Origin: Chryseobacterium sp. MA9
GTDB taxonomy: Bacteria; Bacteroidota; Bacteroidia; Flavobacteriales; Weeksellaceae
Assembly: GCF_024399315.1 (NCBI RefSeq)
Contig: NZ_CP075170.1
Location: 930,001-994,000, forward strand
DNA length: 64,000 nt
Direction: 5' to 3'
Shown: in pieces, positions 55,395-64,000 of the stretch
Position numbering within the stretch: position 1 is the first letter of the stretch
Layout: each line of letters starts with the position of its first letter
Position numbers and translations under genes: made by a program
Notes under the pieces: model-generated
What the model was told of the DNA's origin: nothing
The model's input: the letters and a program-made list of their open reading frames with translations, nothing else
Databases searched by the model: none

Positions 55395-57236
55395 ATGAAT
55401 TATAAAAAGAACTTTTATCAAAACTTTATGACAAAAAAATCTTTGCACAACTTCCATATTCCGGTAATGGGACTGGCTTACACAATAGACAGCCCAATCC
55501 GTGTTGCACAATATGGAATTTCTTCTGTGATCTCCATCATTGATGATGAAATCCTGGAAAAGATGAAAAACTTTTATAATAAAAAGTTTAATCTCGACTA
55601 TTTTGGAATCTCAACAAAGACAGATGACTACAGGGCAAGAAGAGTTACTGCCTATCTGGATATGGTGGATGATATCGTGAATGAAAAATTTGAATCTTTC
55701 AAACAGGAAATCAGCAAAAACAAAGAGGCTTTAAAAGACTTCATAGCCATACTTCCGAATACTTCGGATCTTAAAACAAGTCTTCAGAATCTTATTAATC
55801 AAAAAGATAATTGGAGCTCCAATATTAAAAACTTCATAGAATCCAACCTGAGACCTGGAAGTATTGACGTCAATATCATGACGAAAGTAGATAAAGAGAA
55901 TTATAAGAACAATGAACAGCTTCCTGTTATGTATAACGATGCCCACGCTTCACTACGGGGATTTGCCAAAAGCAAACTATCATCATCAATGGTTCTTTCT
56001 GCAGGAATGAATCCTCGTCTGTACAGCTATATGGAAGAATTTGAAGACTTTTTCCCGGATGAAAACGGAAAGATTAAAAAGAAAATCATTCTTAAAGTAA
56101 GTGACTTCCGTTCTGCAATGATCCAGGGAAATTTTCTGGCTAAAAAAGGATTGTGGGTTTCAGAATATAGAATAGAATCCGGATTGAACTGTGGAGGACA
56201 TGCCTTTGCAACTGAAGGAATGCTTCTTGGGCCGATCATGGAAGAGTTTAAACAGAAAAAAAATGATCTGGTACAGTCAGCGCATACCTTAATGACAGCC
56301 GCTTTGGAACAAAAAGGGAAGCCTATTGTTTCCGAGCCTCTGGAAATGAAAATTACCGTTCAGGGTGGAGTAGGAACTTCCGAAGAACATGAGTTTTTAT
56401 TGGCTAATTATAATGTAGACAGTGTAGGATGGGGCTCACCGTTTTTACTGGTACCTGAAGCTACTTCGGTAGATACTGAAACCAGGAATCTGCTTGTGAA
56501 ATCAAAAGAGCAGGATTTGTACCTGAGTAATATTTCTCCCTTGGGAGTCCCTTTCAACACGGTAAAAGGAACTTCCAACGAAACATTGAAGTATGAAAAA
56601 GAAGCCAGAGGAAAATACGGCAGTTCCTGTCCCAAAAAACTTCTGGCATTAAGCAAAGAATTCTCACCGGAAGGAATCTGTACCGCTTCCAAAAAATATC
56701 AGGATATAAAACTGAAAGAATTGTATGCTGATCAGGAAATATTAACAGAAAAGGAGTTCGATAAAAGAAAGTCTCAAATTACTGATAAAGCCTGCCTGTG
56801 TGTAGGACTTGTGAATGCAGCATATATGGAACAGAATCTTGAAATAAAAGGTGAAAAACAGGGCGTTGTAATATGTCCCGGACCCAATATTGCCTTTTTT
56901 GATAAAGAAGTTTCACTTTCGGAAATGGTAAAACATATTTATGGAAACACCAACATTCTTTCCAATACTCAACGTCCGAATATGTTCATCAACGAACTGA
57001 AAATGTATGTTGACTATCTGAGGAAGGAAATTACAGAATCATCAGTACAGATTACCCATTCCCAGACAAAAAAATGGAATGCTTTCAAAAAGAATGTACT
57101 TGAAGGAATAGAATATTATCATGATCTTTTTAAAGGATCATCATTCTTCAGCAACGGTTTATCAACCATCAACCTGCAATTACAGGAATATAAACTCCAG
57201 CTTACCGCTATTGAGATTCCGCAGATTGAAAAATAA
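55395..57236 (+). CDS. Large conserved hypothetical protein, cysteine-bearing, possibly TIM-barrel
   Basis: 613 residues, no signal peptide, no membrane segments. The N-terminal part (FHIPVMGLAYTIDSPIRVAQ) and the later GLNCGGHAFATEG, QGGVGTSEEHEF (from 323) and SVGWGSPFLLVPEAT blocks are well-formed and glycine-rich like flavin- or nucleotide-binding TIM barrels, but I cannot name a family with confidence. Cysteines C266, C412, C429, C467, C469 and C494 could form a metal or FeS site. It is a single-gene unit with an inverted repeat upstream and a terminator downstream. A second start at 55428 is possible. Confidence 0.7.
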   Translation: MNYKKNFYQNFMTKKSLHNFHIPVMGLAYTIDSPIRVAQYGISSVISIIDDEILEKMKNFYNKKFNLDYFGISTKTDDYRARRVTAYLDMVDDIVNEKFESFKQEISKNKEALKDFIAILPNTSDLKTSLQNLINQKDNWSSNIKNFIESNLRPGSIDVNIMTKVDKENYKNNEQLPVMYNDAHASLRGFAKSKLSSSMVLSAGMNPRLYSYMEEFEDFFPDENGKIKKKIILKVSDFRSAMIQGNFLAKKGLWVSEYRIESGLNCGGHAFATEGMLLGPIMEEFKQKKNDLVQSAHTLMTAALEQKGKPIVSEPLEMKITVQGGVGTSEEHEFLLANYNVDSVGWGSPFLLVPEATSVDTETRNLLVKSKEQDLYLSNISPLGVPFNTVKGTSNETLKYEKEARGKYGSSCPKKLLALSKEFSPEGICTASKKYQDIKLKELYADQEILTEKEFDKRKSQITDKACLCVGLVNAAYMEQNLEIKGEKQGVVICPGPNIAFFDKEVSLSEMVKHIYGNTNILSNTQRPNMFINELKMYVDYLRKEITESSVQITHSQTKKWNAFKKNVLEGIEYYHDLFKGSSFFSNGLSTINLQLQEYKLQLTAIEIPQIEK

Positions 57237-57260
57237 CCGTATTTTTAATTGATAGATAAT

Positions 57261-57297
57261 AAAAACAGCTTTTAAATGGGGCTGTTTTTATTTTTTT
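57261..57297 (+). terminator. Terminator of the orphan gene
   Basis: AAAAACAGC and GCTGTTTTT form a 9-bp stem with an 11-base loop, then a T run. Confidence 0.75.
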
Positions 57298-57305
57298 GAG
57301 CTGTT

Positions 57306-57370
57306 TTGTTGGAAAAACCATATAACACAATGCTGGTAAGATTTCTTTGCGCCTTTACGTCTTCCGACAT
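57306..57370. repeat. Intergenic palindromic repeat, copy D (short form)
   Basis: GTTGGAAAAACC at the left and TTTGCGCCTTTACGTCTTCC (57346-57365) plus GACA at the right repeat the ends of copies A to C in inverted order, with a shortened centre. Confidence 0.6.
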
Positions 57371-57501
57371 AGATGATAGTCAAAAAAACTTAGGAAACAT
57401 CAGTATTTCCATTTATAATAACTATAGCGGGAATGGCTATTTTGAATATTCTCAAGGCTTAATATTCCTTACCTTAGAGCTCACTTAGTAAAATTATTTT
57501 T

Positions 57502-58446
57502 ATGGAAAAAAGAAAAATCAAAAACACCGATTTAACGATTGCGCCAATCAATTTCGGAGGAAATGTTTTTGGATGGACGCTGGATGAAAAACAGTCTTTT
57601 GATATACTGGACCGCTTTGCAGAAGCAGGATTCAATTTTGTAGACACTGCAGATACATATTCATGGTGGGTAAACGGAAAAGGAGGACAATCTGAAGAGA
57701 TCATCGGAAAGTGGATGAAAAGCCGTTCCAACCGTAATGATATCGTTTTGGCAACAAAAGTAGGTTCTGAAACGAAAGAGCATGGCTATGACATCAGCAG
57801 AAAGCATATTTTAAAATCTGTAGATGAATCTCTGCAAAGGCTTCAGACAGATCATATTGATCTTTATTATACTCATTTTGATGATAATATTACTCCGGTA
57901 GAAGAAACCCTTTCTGCTTATGATGAGATCATTAAGGCTGGAAAAGTACGCTATATTGCGGCTTCCAATTTATCACCAAAACGTTTGAAAGCATCATTTG
58001 AAGCTGCAGAAAAGAATAATCTTCCTAAATATGTTGCATTACAGCCTCATTATAACCTGATGGAAAGGGAGGGCTTTGAAGGAAATTATGTACCTCTGGC
58101 AGAGCAGTTTGATTTAAGTGTATTCCCGTATTGGTCTCTTGCAGCAGGTTTTCTAACAGGTAAATATCGTGATGAAGCAGATCTTGCAAAAAGTGCGAGA
58201 GGTGAGGGAGTAAGAAAGTATTTAAACCCTAAAGGGCTTGAAGTTTTAAAAGCACTGGATCAGGTAAGTGCAAAGCATAATACCACCCAGGGAACGGTTT
58301 CTCTTGCTTGGCTGTTATCTAATCCTCTGATTACAGCACCTATTGTAAGTGCCACGAGTGCATCACAGCTTGAAACGGTATTCAATGCACCAAAACTTAT
58401 TTTGGATCAGGAAGATATTGATCTGCTGAATAAAGCAAGCAACTAA
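57502..58446 (+). CDS. Aldo/keto reductase
   Basis: 314 residues. FVDTADTYSWW (catalytic D and Y), LATKVG (K), YYTHFDD (H) and AASNLS/SATS near the cofactor are in the AKR order. It reduces aldehydes or ketones with NADPH; substrate not assigned. It resembles the YghZ/general-stress group in length and motif form. Single-gene unit with a strong terminator. Confidence 0.92.
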   Translation: MEKRKIKNTDLTIAPINFGGNVFGWTLDEKQSFDILDRFAEAGFNFVDTADTYSWWVNGKGGQSEEIIGKWMKSRSNRNDIVLATKVGSETKEHGYDISRKHILKSVDESLQRLQTDHIDLYYTHFDDNITPVEETLSAYDEIIKAGKVRYIAASNLSPKRLKASFEAAEKNNLPKYVALQPHYNLMEREGFEGNYVPLAEQFDLSVFPYWSLAAGFLTGKYRDEADLAKSARGEGVRKYLNPKGLEVLKALDQVSAKHNTTQGTVSLAWLLSNPLITAPIVSATSASQLETVFNAPKLILDQEDIDLLNKASN

Positions 58447-58476
58447 TTTTTTCAACTTTCATTATAGACTAAAATT

Positions 58477-58506
58477 AAATCCGTTCATTGCTGAACGGAT
58501 TTTTTA
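58477..58506 (+). terminator. Terminator of the aldo/keto reductase
   Basis: A perfect 11-bp stem AAATCCGTTCA and complement with loop TTGC, then TTTT. Confidence 0.88.
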
Positions 58507-58512
58507 TTATTT

Positions 58513-58570
58513 GACGACGCTAACCACCCCGTCAAATCTGTTGATTTGGCACCCCTCCAAAGGAGGGGAA
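58513..58570. repeat. REP-like palindromic element with GGAGGGG hairpin
   Basis: CCCCTCC-AAA-GGAGGGG (58552-58568) is a perfect 7-bp hairpin, preceded by TAACCACCCCGTCAAATC and a partial GATTTGGC counterpart. GC-rich against the AT-rich surroundings. I recall this CACCCCGTC...CCCCTCCAAAGGAGGGG pattern as a widespread intergenic repeat in flavobacteria, but have not checked it. Confidence 0.65.
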
Positions 58571-58605
58571 TTCAGGTTTTCGGTTGTTATATTCTGTTAT
58601 AAATA

Positions 58606-60453
58606 TTAATCAGAATATTCTTTCAACAGCTGTCTGTAGCTCATCAATATTGAAGATTTTGAAATAAAGCCTACAAAATCATTATTCTCACTCACTACCG
58701 GAAGATTCCATACGCCTGTATCATCAAAGGTCTGAAGAATATCCAGAGGCTTATTTTCACGGTGAAGTATAGCCGTGGGAGTTTTCATAATCTGGGCAAC
58801 GAGCTGGGAAGCATCCATTTCTTTGTTAAAAAGATAAGGCCTTATATCATCCAGTGTAAGAATTCCCTTCAGCTTTCTCTGATCATCTACAACGGCAAAA
58901 ATATTTTTATCACCATTCTTTACCATTTCAAATAGTTCAGTAACAGCAGCATTTAGATTAATGGTCTGAGAATACTGATCAATAAAATCTTCCGTTCTTA
59001 AAGCAAAAAGAAGGTTTTTATCATGTTTATTGGTCAATATCTTTCCTTCATCTGCCAGAGATTTCAGTTCGGGGGAAATAGGGGAGAACCATTTAGCAAT
59101 AAGGTAAGACATTACAGAAACAATCATCAGAGGGATAAACAGGTCATATCCGAAACTGGATTCTGCAATCAGAAATATTGCAGTAAGAGGGGCATACAAT
59201 ACACCGCTCATCGCTCCGGCCATTCCTACCAATACAAGATTTGTTACAGGAACATCTGTAAAACCTATGTGCTGGCAAACCAAGGCAAATAAGTATCCTA
59301 GAGTTCCACCTGCAAAAAGGGACGGAGCAAAATTACCTCCGTTACCACCACTGAATATGGTAAAAGAAGTGGCAAATGCTTTTAAAAGCAATACCAGAAT
59401 TAGAAATACAATAATTGTCCAGTCTCCGATCTCAAAATACCTGAAAAAACTGTTTTCAATAATAGAATGGGTATTCCCGTTGGTAAATGCTTTCACGGTC
59501 TCATATCCTTCTCCGAATAAGGGAGGAAAAAGAACACATAATAATGAGAGTATAGCTCCTCCAAACATTGCCTTACGCATTCTGGAAAGCTGAAGCCCTT
59601 TTATAAAATGCTCTACTTTTTGGGAAACAACCACAAAATAACGGGCATACAAACCCGTTACAAGTCCTAAAATAAGATAATAAGGAACATTTTTATAATT
59701 GAACGGCTCTCTTGTATAAAACCTGAAAAGAATATCTTCCTGAAGTAAAATCCTCGACAAAAGACTTCCGCAGACTGCTGCCACAACCAAAGGAATAAAA
59801 TCTGTAAAAACGACTCCGGTCAACAGAATTTCAAACGCAAACATAATCCCTGCAATAGGAGCATTGAATGCAGAAGCAATTCCCGCTGTAGCACCGGCAG
59901 CCAGCAATAAAGTTCGTTCTTTGTAACTTAATCTATAGGTCTGCGCATAGTTTGAACCAATGGCAGCTCCGGTAACGGCAATAGGGCTCTCCAATCCTGC
60001 AGAACCTCCCAAACCTACAGTAACCGCACTCTGTATCACCTGGGAATACATTTTAACAGAAGCTACAATACTTGAATTCTGTGCAATTTCATACAGAATA
60101 GCCCCGATACCTTTACGGTCCTGTCCTTTGAACAACGTCAGAACGATCATTGTGGTAAGAACAATTCCTAAAAAAGGAAAAACAATATAGAATAGTATCT
60201 GATATTCAAAGTGAACTTTGTTGGTAATAAAATTGTGAATATTATGTACCAGTGTTTTCAGAATAACCCCAGCTAGACCCGCCGTACAGCCTACCAGAAT
60301 TCCGGAAAGAACAAGAAACTGATTTCTGCTCAGCCTGTTGTTCAGCCAGTGCAGAATAAGCTCATAGCTGCGTGCTTTTTCCAATCCGTATTTCTGGAAA
60401 TCTCTTTTAAATTTAAGGAAGCTCAGGTACTTTTTTTTGTTGTGAATTTTCAC
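58606..60453 (-). CDS. ClC-family chloride channel/antiporter with CBS domains
   Basis: 615 residues. The permease (about 30-440) has the selectivity blocks SAGLESPIAVTGAAIGS (with the gating-type glutamate) and GGNGGNFAPS, and C-terminal tandem CBS domains (about 450-610, with AVVDDQRKLKGILTLDD and VVSENNDFVGFISK) that bind adenine nucleotides. It moves chloride, with or without proton exchange. The start is a GTG at 60451-60453. Confidence 0.93.
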   Translation of the reverse strand: MKIHNKKKYLSFLKFKRDFQKYGLEKARSYELILHWLNNRLSRNQFLVLSGILVGCTAGLAGVILKTLVHNIHNFITNKVHFEYQILFYIVFPFLGIVLTTMIVLTLFKGQDRKGIGAILYEIAQNSSIVASVKMYSQVIQSAVTVGLGGSAGLESPIAVTGAAIGSNYAQTYRLSYKERTLLLAAGATAGIASAFNAPIAGIMFAFEILLTGVVFTDFIPLVVAAVCGSLLSRILLQEDILFRFYTREPFNYKNVPYYLILGLVTGLYARYFVVVSQKVEHFIKGLQLSRMRKAMFGGAILSLLCVLFPPLFGEGYETVKAFTNGNTHSIIENSFFRYFEIGDWTIIVFLILVLLLKAFATSFTIFSGGNGGNFAPSLFAGGTLGYLFALVCQHIGFTDVPVTNLVLVGMAGAMSGVLYAPLTAIFLIAESSFGYDLFIPLMIVSVMSYLIAKWFSPISPELKSLADEGKILTNKHDKNLLFALRTEDFIDQYSQTINLNAAVTELFEMVKNGDKNIFAVVDDQRKLKGILTLDDIRPYLFNKEMDASQLVAQIMKTPTAILHRENKPLDILQTFDDTGVWNLPVVSENNDFVGFISKSSILMSYRQLLKEYSD

Positions 60454-60619
60454 CTTAGAAACATTTTTATGCTGTTATGAATAGATACAGCTCCGTAAAT
60501 TTATGAAATATCTTACAAAAACACCTAAAAAGACTTTTCTCAAATTCTGTTCATGAACTTTATTTCTGATAATATTTATCCTGTTTTCTTAGAGTTAGCC
60601 GGCAATAATAATCCCGCAG

Positions 60620-61873
60620 CTATTTTTTCGGAAAGAGAATAAGCCTGATGGATGGATTATTGGTAATAAACAGGCGGAACCAATCTACTGCCAGCTGAAT
60701 TTTATTTTTGAAACTTACCAGAGGAATAATGTGAATGAAAAGCCAGGTGAGCCATGCTGTAAATCCTTGAAATGAATGCTTTGGAAGATCTACCACAGCA
60801 TTGTATTTTGAAATAATAGCCATACTGCCTTTATCATTGTACCGGAATTGTTCCAGAACTTTTCCGTCTTCAATCCGTTTAAAATTGGCAGCAAGATTTT
60901 TACCCTGCTGGATGGCAACCTGGGCGAGCTGAGGATGACCATTCGGGTATTTTTCTTCAGCCAGCATTAAAGAAAGGTCTCCCAGTGCATAGATATTGGT
61001 AGTACCTTCTACTTTATTATAGGCATCCACTAAAACCCGTCTTCCTTTTCCAACACTTTCTTCCGGCAATCCCGGGATTTCTTTTCCTATCACCCCGGAA
61101 GTCCAGATCAGGGTTTCTGTCTCAATAGAGTTTCCGTCACTTAGTATGACTTTATTGTCTGTATAATCTTTTACAGAAATGTTCAGCAGAATTTTAACGC
61201 CTAATTCTTTCAGTTTTTCATAGGCCGTTTCCTGAGCCAGTCGGCTCATCGGTGAAAGTAAAGTAGGCAGGGCATCAATTAGATAAAGGTTAGATAGCCC
61301 CATTTTTATTTCAGGATATTCTTTCTGTGCAATGTAGTGTCCCATTTCGGCCAGCATCCCTGCCAGTTCAACTCCTGTAGGACCACCTCCGGCAATAACA
61401 ATATTCTGAAGTTTTTCGGCTTCTTTAATGTCTTTATTCCGGGCAGCTTTTTCCAGGGTCAGCAGAATATGATTTCTCAGATAAAGAGCCTCTTCTATAT
61501 TTTTCATGGGCAGAGCACATTTCTTTACATTCTCCATTCCAAAGAAATTAGACTCTGTTCCTAAAGCCAGTACCAGATAATCATAGTTCAGGTTTCCTGT
61601 ATCAGTTTCTATTGTTTTATTTTCAGGATTTACTTTCAGCAGGCTCCCCATATGAAATTTCACATGTTTATCGTTTGAGAACAGTTTTCTGAAAGGATAG
61701 CTGATATTGGAAGCTTCTATAAAGGAAGTAGCAACCTGATAGATGAGTGGCGGGAAAAAATGATAATTGTTTTTATCAACCAGAGTTATTCTGAACCTTT
61801 TATCATTTTTGAGAGATTTGATAAGATTGATGCCCGCAAATCCTCCTCCTACGATTAGAATATGCTTTTTCAT
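60620..61873 (-). CDS. ndh: Type II NADH dehydrogenase (NDH-2)
   Basis: 417 residues with two Rossmann motifs (GGGFAG at 9-14, GGGPTGVELAG about 160-170), the HFFPPLIYQVA quinone-side segment and IYALGDLSLM. The C-terminal amphipathic helix (WLTWLFIHIIPLVSFKNKI) anchors it to the membrane. It passes electrons from NADH to menaquinone without pumping protons. It is followed by the ClC gene after 166 bases. Confidence 0.92.
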   Translation of the reverse strand: MKKHILIVGGGFAGINLIKSLKNDKRFRITLVDKNNYHFFPPLIYQVATSFIEASNISYPFRKLFSNDKHVKFHMGSLLKVNPENKTIETDTGNLNYDYLVLALGTESNFFGMENVKKCALPMKNIEEALYLRNHILLTLEKAARNKDIKEAEKLQNIVIAGGGPTGVELAGMLAEMGHYIAQKEYPEIKMGLSNLYLIDALPTLLSPMSRLAQETAYEKLKELGVKILLNISVKDYTDNKVILSDGNSIETETLIWTSGVIGKEIPGLPEESVGKGRRVLVDAYNKVEGTTNIYALGDLSLMLAEEKYPNGHPQLAQVAIQQGKNLAANFKRIEDGKVLEQFRYNDKGSMAIISKYNAVVDLPKHSFQGFTAWLTWLFIHIIPLVSFKNKIQLAVDWFRLFITNNPSIRLILFPKK

Positions 61874-62241
61874 TGTAAGTTATTATTGAAATAGTATACT
61901 GAAACTGATTCAATAACAGGACCAAAGGAGTGTCAATAGAAATATTTAACATAATGTTTAAAACAACAAGACGTACTTAATTTTATGAGAAGCAAGAGTT
62001 TCAGGGTTTGCTCTCTATTTTTCTTTTTAACGTTTCCGATGATGCAACACGATGTTTGCAGCCTGTTTAAGAATCCAACATTCTAAGTATATTAATATGA
62101 AAACGACTATTTTAACAGAAAAATAACAACTGATCTATGAGAAAGCACAGGTTCCGAGGAAAATAAATAGTTGCAGTGGCTCTTGTATGTTTATTTATTT
62201 AAATTCAAAATTTCTTCAAAATTTAATGATAGTTTTATAGC
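61874..62241. other. Divergent intergenic region between ndh and the two-component system
   Basis: 368 bases. No clear promoter match; one 33-codon ORF at 61985-62086 (MRSKSFRVCSLFF...) has a basic start and hydrophobic run but no family. Probably only the promoters of ndh and the response regulator. Confidence 0.3.
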
Positions 62242-62916
62242 ATGAAAATCCTAATCGTTGAAGACGAAGCAGCGCTTACCCAAAGTATTTCCGAATATCT
62301 GTCCGGAGAAAACTATCTCTGTGAAACGGCCAGTACATTCAGTGAAGCAATGGACAAAATAGAGACATTTGACTATGACTGCATTTTACTTGACATTATG
62401 CTTCCAGACGGCAATGGTCTTAAAATTTTAGAAGCATTAAAAAAACAGCAGAAACAGGACGGTGTTATCATTATTTCTGCCAAGAATGCCCTGGACGATA
62501 AAATTGAAGGTTTGAAGCTGGGTGCTGATGATTATCTCACTAAGCCTTTTCACCTTTCTGAACTGATGGCAAGGGTATATTCTATCATCCGGCGGAAACA
62601 GTTCAGCAGTTCCAATGTAGTAAAACAGAATGAACTTCAGATTGATCTGCTGGCTAAAACAGTTGCTGTAAACGATGAAGTCATTTCATTAACTAAAAAG
62701 GAATTTGATCTCTTAATTTATTTTATCGGGAATAGAAATAAGGTCATCTCCAAAAGTACACTGGCAGAACACCTTTCCGGAGACCTTGCAGATATGCTTG
62801 ACAATCATGATTTTGTATACGCTCATGTGAAAAACCTTAAGAAAAAACTGTATGACGCCGGATGCGGACATTATCTGAAAACAGTGTACGGAACGGGATA
62901 TAAGTGGGAAAGCTAG
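62242..62916 (+). CDS. OmpR-family response regulator
   Basis: 224 residues. The receiver has EDE at 7-9, D51 as phosphoacceptor (LLDIMLPD), and LTKPF; the winged helix (about 128-222) has SLTKKEFDLLIYF and VYGTGYKW. A histidine kinase starts 278 bases downstream. It resembles CusR/CopR-type regulators, but the target genes cannot be named. The RND operon at 49637 is the only metal efflux locus in the window. Confidence 0.93.
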   Translation: MKILIVEDEAALTQSISEYLSGENYLCETASTFSEAMDKIETFDYDCILLDIMLPDGNGLKILEALKKQQKQDGVIIISAKNALDDKIEGLKLGADDYLTKPFHLSELMARVYSIIRRKQFSSSNVVKQNELQIDLLAKTVAVNDEVISLTKKEFDLLIYFIGNRNKVISKSTLAEHLSGDLADMLDNHDFVYAHVKNLKKKLYDAGCGHYLKTVYGTGYKWES

Positions 62917-63194
62917 AATAATTATGAATTGTTATGAGTGAAAATAAAAATGTACTGAAAGATAAAAGTTTTAGTTTTACAATTAGGATTATTAATTTTA
63001 TAAATATCTTTCATTTCATACCGATTATTTATCATCCACGGAATATGAAAGCATAAGTAATGAAGCCACTGAAATATTAAAAAATAATCCGAAGCATTAT
63101 CATTACATCAAAAAATAAAACAAAAGTTAAAACTTTGCTATTCTTCGAAGAAAAACAAGAATTCATAACTCATAATTTATAATTCATCAATATT

Positions 63195-64000
63195 GTGAAG
63201 CCTCTACTTACCAAAACCACGAAACCCTTTCTTATCTACGTACTTATTGTGCTGATGATAAGTATTCCTGTGTATTATTTTGTGGTAGATACGATCTGGA
63301 AAAGCGAACTGGATGAGCACAATCAGATTATTGTAGAGAAAACAGCTTATGAATTTAACCAATTACAACTGTCAGAAGAAGCACTAGACAAAAGTCTTGA
63401 ATTATGGAATCACATTCAGCCTGAAACCAATATTGAACGAATTTCTCCCAATCAGGTAAAGAGGGACAGTGTTTACACTTATGAAAAACACCTTCCTTTT
63501 ATTTCGGAACAAAAAAAGGAACGTTACAGATGTCTTGAAAAAGTAATTTATATTCACAACAAGCCTTATCTGTTCACCATACAGACAAATATTGAGGAAT
63601 CTCACGAAACAATAGCAGTAATTGCGATGATCACCATATTCTTCTTTGTGGTGATTGTTCTCGGGCTTTTGTATCTTAACAGAAGGCTTTCTTCATCTAT
63701 CTGGAAACCGTTCAGGAGTACATTGGATCAACTGAAAACTTTCAATCTTAACAGTCAGAATACAATAAAATTTCCGGTTTCTGATACTGCTGAATTTGAA
63801 GAACTTAATCAGTCTCTTTATAAGCTGATGGAACGTAATATTTCTACCTATAAAACTCAGAAAGAGTTTACTGAAAATGCTTCTCACGAATTACAGACTC
63901 CGCTCGCTATTATTAAAAATAAGCTGGATCTTTTACTTCAGGATCAGAATCTTACTGAAAAGCAGTACAGAATTGCTGAAGATATGAACAAAGCACTTAC
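63195..64000 (+). CDS. Sensor histidine kinase (N-terminal part; gene runs off the window)
   Basis: A GTG at 63195 opens a frame that continues to the window edge (268 codons). It has two membrane segments (about 10-31 and 138-161) around a ~105-residue periplasmic sensor, a HAMP-like linker, and the H-box ENASHELQTPLAI with H231. The ATPase domain lies beyond the window. It is the partner of the response regulator at 62242-62916. The 278 bases between them contain no convincing gene. The signal sensed is unknown. Confidence 0.88.
   Translation, partial: MKPLLTKTTKPFLIYVLIVLMISIPVYYFVVDTIWKSELDEHNQIIVEKTAYEFNQLQLSEEALDKSLELWNHIQPETNIERISPNQVKRDSVYTYEKHLPFISEQKKERYRCLEKVIYIHNKPYLFTIQTNIEESHETIAVIAMITIFFFVVIVLGLLYLNRRLSSSIWKPFRSTLDQLKTFNLNSQNTIKFPVSDTAEFEELNQSLYKLMERNISTYKTQKEFTENASHELQTPLAIIKNKLDLLLQDQNLTEKQYRIAEDMNKAL

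Noticed and set aside
62917..63194. Short open stretch of about 39 codons between response regulator and histidine kinase (LSSTEYESISNEATEI...)
   Set aside because: No start codon and too short to separate from chance in AT-rich sequence; at most a decayed fragment.

Overview
The window looks like a chromosomal segment of a member of the Flavobacteriia (Bacteroidota), most likely Chryseobacterium or a close relative. The evidence is an AT-rich base composition, very little Shine-Dalgarno signal, several promoters of the Bacteroidota type (TTTG, about 19 bases, TAnnTTTG), and Bacteroidota-type families: a CzcA-type pump fused to its outer-membrane factor, small Crp/Fnr regulators, a PepSY reductase paired with a TonB receptor, and a ligase-associated repair operon. 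No rRNA, tRNA, CRISPR array, prophage, plasmid gene or insertion sequence was seen. At least two families of short intergenic palindromic repeats are present.

Layout. 1-3027 (minus): a helicase, ATP-dependent ligase and exonuclease repair operon. 3266-20750: a run of small metabolic, efflux and regulatory genes (SDR, HbpS/GlcG-like, PRISE-type reductase, PPC-domain protein, CAT-like acetyltransferase, two MFS pumps, HxlR with an esterase and pump, FrnE-like DsbA, S41 protease, PaiA-like acetyltransferase, two AraC and two Crp/Fnr regulators, a secreted esterase). 20857-35863: a complete citrate-type (NIS) siderophore locus. 36023-42637: a MocR-type regulator divergent from a biotin locus whose first gene is an uncharacterised ferritin-like diiron protein coupled to bioF, followed by bioD, bioB and bioA. 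42969-45028: a CynX/NimT-like exporter with a divergent AraC regulator. 46302-48880: MFS pump, siderophore-interacting reductase and Crp/Fnr regulator. 49014-55133: heavy-metal RND efflux. 55395-57236: a large orphan gene. 57502-61873: aldo/keto reductase, ClC channel, type II NADH dehydrogenase. 62242-64000: a two-component system cut by the window end.

The siderophore locus reads as one pathway. A clavaminate-synthase-like Fe(II)/2-oxoglutarate oxygenase (probably lysine 4-hydroxylase) and a PLP decarboxylase would give 3-hydroxycadaverine. An IucD-type flavoenzyme N-hydroxylates it, a GNAT domain acylates it (possibly with a diacid supplied by the adjacent AMP ligase and carrier protein), and two NIS synthetases join it to citrate. 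A MATE pump exports the product, and a TonB receptor and a PepSY reductase recover the iron. This matches what I recall of the chryseochelins (citrate siderophores with 3-hydroxycadaverine and fumaric acid). The gene-to-product link is my inference. A shared inverted repeat lies between the two divergent promoters.

The best candidates for something undescribed are the diiron protein in the biotin operon, the AMP-ligase/carrier pair and the synthetase-acyltransferase fusion in the siderophore locus, the internal signal peptide in the RND fusion, the orphan 613-residue protein, and the repeated palindromic operators.
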